Of a stretch of 64,000 bases of DNA, positions 62,189-64,000 are shown piece by piece (the stretch's first letter is position 1; every line of letters starts with the position of its first letter). Position numbers and translations under genes: made by a program. This stretch comes from Oceanobacillus timonensis (GTDB lineage Bacteria > Bacillota > Bacilli > Bacillales > Amphibacillaceae). The notes below the pieces were generated by a model. It was not told the origin of the DNA. It searched no databases and saw nothing but the letters and a program-made list of their open reading frames with translations. Location of the stretch: positions 186,001-250,000 of the forward strand of contig NZ_LT800497.1 in assembly GCF_900166635.1 (NCBI RefSeq), in the 5' to 3' direction.

Positions 62189-63472
62189 TTATGATTTTTC
62201 ACCATATTTACGAACGCGTAATAATGCTTGTTCCGCGTGTCCTGCAAAATTTTCTAGTTGGCAAAGACGTGCAGCGTATTCTCCAAGATAAGCGCTCTGC
62301 TCTTCAGAAGTCACTTTTTGGTAAGTTACTGTTTTCAGGAATTTACCAACCCAAAGTCCGCCAGTATATTTTGCGGCTCCTTTTGTTGGCAGTGTATGAT
62401 TTGTTCCAATCACTTTATCGCCATAAGCAACATTTGTTTCTGGTCCAAGGAATAAACAGCCGTAGTTCGTCATGTTTTCCAGGAAGAAATCAGGATTCTT
62501 CGTTAAGATTTCCACATGTTCGAAAGCTAAGCGATCAGCTTCTGCCAATGCTTCCTGTTCGTCTTCAGCCAGAATAATTTGTCCATAATCCTCCCAGGAA
62601 ACACGTGCAACATCAGCGGTAGGCAAGGTTGTCAGTTGACGCTCAATTTCTTTTACAGTTTTCTCTGCAATCGCTTTGGAAGTTGTAATGAGTGCTCCAG
62701 GTGATGTTGGTCCGTGTTCTCCCTGACCTAAAAGATCTGTGGCAATCATTTCTGGGTCACTTGTTTCATCCGCAACCACAAGTGTTTCTGTTGGTCCGGC
62801 AAACAAATCAATTCCGACACGTCCGTATAATTGACGTTTGGACTCTGCTACAAAAGCGTTTCCTGGTCCGACAATCATATCGACAGATTGAATGCTTTCT
62901 GTTCCGATTGCCATCCCAGCCATTGCTTGGATGCCGCCAAGAATATAAATCTCATCGGCTCCAGCCATATGCATCGCGTATACGGTTGTTGCCGGAATTT
63001 CGCCATTTATTGGTGGTGTGCAAGCGATGACGCGTTGGACCCCTGCTACTTTAGCAGTTAACACACTCATATGAGCAGAAGCAACCATCGGATAACGGCC
63101 TCCTGGAATATAGCAGCCTACACTATTTACAGGGATGTTTTTATGACCGAGAATAACGCCGGGCATTGTTTCCACTTCTAAATCTTTGAGGGAATTCTTT
63201 TGGTGTTCAGCAAACTGACGTATATTATTCTGAGCAAATGCAATATCTTTCGCCGTTTGTTCCGGTATAGAATCGCAAATTTCCTCAATCTCTTTTTGGC
63301 TTAATTGGAAACTTTCCGGGCTCCAATTATCGAATTTCTCAGAAAGGTTACGAATTGCCTTATCACCATTGTCCTCGATATCTTGAATCGTTGAACGAAC
63401 AATATCAGCAACCTTTGTATCTGCTTCTTGAATATCGGAAGGGGTCTTTCCTTCTTTTAAGTATGTTGACAT
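62189..63472 (-). CDS. HisD-family dehydrogenase, HpsN-like
   Basis: 427 aa from ATG 63472 (AAGGAGTGG six bases upstream). Histidinol-dehydrogenase fold: [66 protein letters not shown] and [20 protein letters not shown]. The last motif differs from true HisD (LPTGGAAR-FSSGL) and is the form seen in HpsN, sulfopropanediol 3-dehydrogenase. No histidine biosynthesis genes are near, but a LacI regulator, GntP permease and two dehydrogenases are. It probably oxidises a polyol or hydroxy-sulfonate to an acid with NAD and Zn. Confidence 0.82.
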   Translation of the reverse strand: MSTYLKEGKTPSDIQEADTKVADIVRSTIQDIEDNGDKAIRNLSEKFDNWSPESFQLSQKEIEEICDSIPEQTAKDIAFAQNNIRQFAEHQKNSLKDLEVETMPGVILGHKNIPVNSVGCYIPGGRYPMVASAHMSVLTAKVAGVQRVIACTPPINGEIPATTVYAMHMAGADEIYILGGIQAMAGMAIGTESIQSVDMIVGPGNAFVAESKRQLYGRVGIDLFAGPTETLVVADETSDPEMIATDLLGQGEHGPTSPGALITTSKAIAEKTVKEIERQLTTLPTADVARVSWEDYGQIILAEDEQEALAEADRLAFEHVEILTKNPDFFLENMTNYGCLFLGPETNVAYGDKVIGTNHTLPTKGAAKYTGGLWVGKFLKTVTYQKVTSEEQSAYLGEYAARLCQLENFAGHAEQALLRVRKYGEKS

Positions 63473-63492
63473 ATTATTCCACTCCTTATGAA

Positions 63493-63537
63493 TTGCATAC
63501 GTATGCAAAATGCATCATATTGAATGCGTATGCAAAA
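63493..63537. promoter_or_regulatory. LacI-type operators before the HpsN-like operon
   Basis: Perfect 16-bp palindrome TTGCATACGTATGCAA at 63493-63508 and a related site GAATGCGTATGCAAAA centred near 63529. A central CG with flanking TGCAT/ATGCA is typical of LacI/PurR-type operators, and a LacI-family gene follows. Confidence 0.65.
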
Positions 63538-63546
63538 TATTGATAT

Positions 63547-63576
63547 AAAAAAGCTATGTTTAATAGCTTTAAAAAA
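63547..63576 (-). terminator. Terminator of the LacI-family gene
   Basis: On the minus strand AAAGCTAT-TAAAC-ATAGCTTTTTT. It separates the regulator gene from the downstream operon. Confidence 0.65.
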
Positions 63577-63624
63577 GATGATAAACGAAAACGGTTACAA
63601 ATGTCAAGGAGAAATTCAAATTTC

Positions 63625-64000
63625 TCATTTCTTCGTTGTATTCCGATGAATAAATTGCCCTTTTAATTTCACAGCCTTTGGTGAATCCACTTTATGATCG
63701 TGTAAGAGTAGATAAATAGCTTCATCCACCATTTTTTCAATTGGCTGTTCCCAAGTTGATAACATGTAAGAAGGCCAGGAAGCCATTTTTATATTATCAA
63801 AACCTACAACAGCTGTTTTATCCGGTACAGATATATTTTTTTCGCGTAATGCATCTAATGATCCAATCGCAGTAATATCATTTGCGCCAAACACAGCTTC
63901 AGGAACGTGTCCATTTTCAATCATTGCTTTGGTAAGGTAATATGACTTTTCATACGTATAGTCTCCTTCTAAAATGGTCGCTTCTATATTTTTCTCCTTC
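63625..64000 (-). CDS. LacI/GalR-family regulator, C-terminal part (continues beyond window)
   Basis: At least 124 codons are open to the window edge. The visible part is the C-terminal effector-binding lobe of a LacI-type repressor: GDYTYEKSYYLTKAM, PEAVFGANDITAIGSLDALR, VAV-like TAVVGFDNIKMASW, and the STWEQPIEKMVDEAIYLLL helix, with a short tail FIHRNTTKK. The N-terminal HTH is outside. It lies immediately upstream of the HpsN-like operon on the same strand, with palindromic operators between, so it is the likely repressor of that operon. Confidence 0.85.
   Translation of the reverse strand, partial: KEKNIEATILEGDYTYEKSYYLTKAMIENGHVPEAVFGANDITAIGSLDALREKNISVPDKTAVVGFDNIKMASWPSYMLSTWEQPIEKMVDEAIYLLLHDHKVDSPKAVKLKGQFIHRNTTKK

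Overview
The window looks like chromosome of a low-GC, moderately halotolerant Bacillaceae, probably Oceanobacillus, Virgibacillus or a close relative. Grounds: strong AGGAGG-type ribosome binding sites, frequent TTG/GTG starts, MalP/MalA and GbsR/GbsA proteins that resemble their Bacillus subtilis counterparts, and a glycine-betaine osmoprotection locus. The genus is inferred from gene content only. I see no rRNA, tRNA or CRISPR array.

Layout. (1) 1-9000 is an AT-rich accessory/defence block: a class III nucleotidyl cyclase resembling the Pycsar cyclase PycC with a divergent gene cut by the window edge, an AIPR abortive-infection protein whose N-terminus appears frameshifted, a decayed structured element and an IS630-type transposase remnant, a Type II restriction-modification locus with two Sau3AI/MutH-type nucleases and one C5-cytosine methyltransferase, and a small XRE regulator with paired operators. 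(2) 9000-14000: a chemoreceptor and a CidR-CidA-CidB type (YwbI-YwbH-YwbG) locus. (3) 14360-20777: an exopolysaccharide locus related to B. subtilis ydaJ-N, with an added UDP-GlcNAc 2-epimerase and a response regulator with a SARP-like output domain. (4) 21047-26495: betaine synthesis (GbsR, orphan betaine/choline-binding lipoprotein, GbsA, GMC-type choline dehydrogenase). (5) 28206-32047: maltose PTS (GlvR, MalP, MalA). (6) 33347-39825: 2-aminoethylphosphonate uptake and degradation (ABC transporter, PhnW, PhnX) with a divergent DeoR-type regulator. (7) 40250-44755: a second AT-rich accessory block with an uncharacterised three-gene operon led by a GHKL ATPase, plus a broken rhuM. (8) 44831-64000: sugar-acid and amide catabolism: tartrate/D-malate dehydrogenase, DUF1537 kinase with PdxA2 and KdgT (D-threonate/erythronate type), a PrpR-like regulator without the sigma-54 loop, YfcC transporter with AmhX amidohydrolase, CutC, and an HpsN-like dehydrogenase/GntP/3-hydroxyacyl-CoA dehydrogenase-like/SDR operon under a LacI regulator.

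The best candidates for undescribed biology are the GHKL operon at 40318-43849 (its first gene seems to need a one-base shift at a T6 run to reach the overlap with gene two), the PycC-like/AIPR pair at the left edge, a 163-bp highly folded repeat present twice (12571-12733 and 34148-34310) whose segments can form alternative hairpins, 11-bp-spaced direct repeats in front of the exopolysaccharide operon, and a 24-codon ORF with a near-perfect ribosome binding site before the betaine-binding lipoprotein. All functional statements come from reading protein motifs and gene order; no database search was possible.
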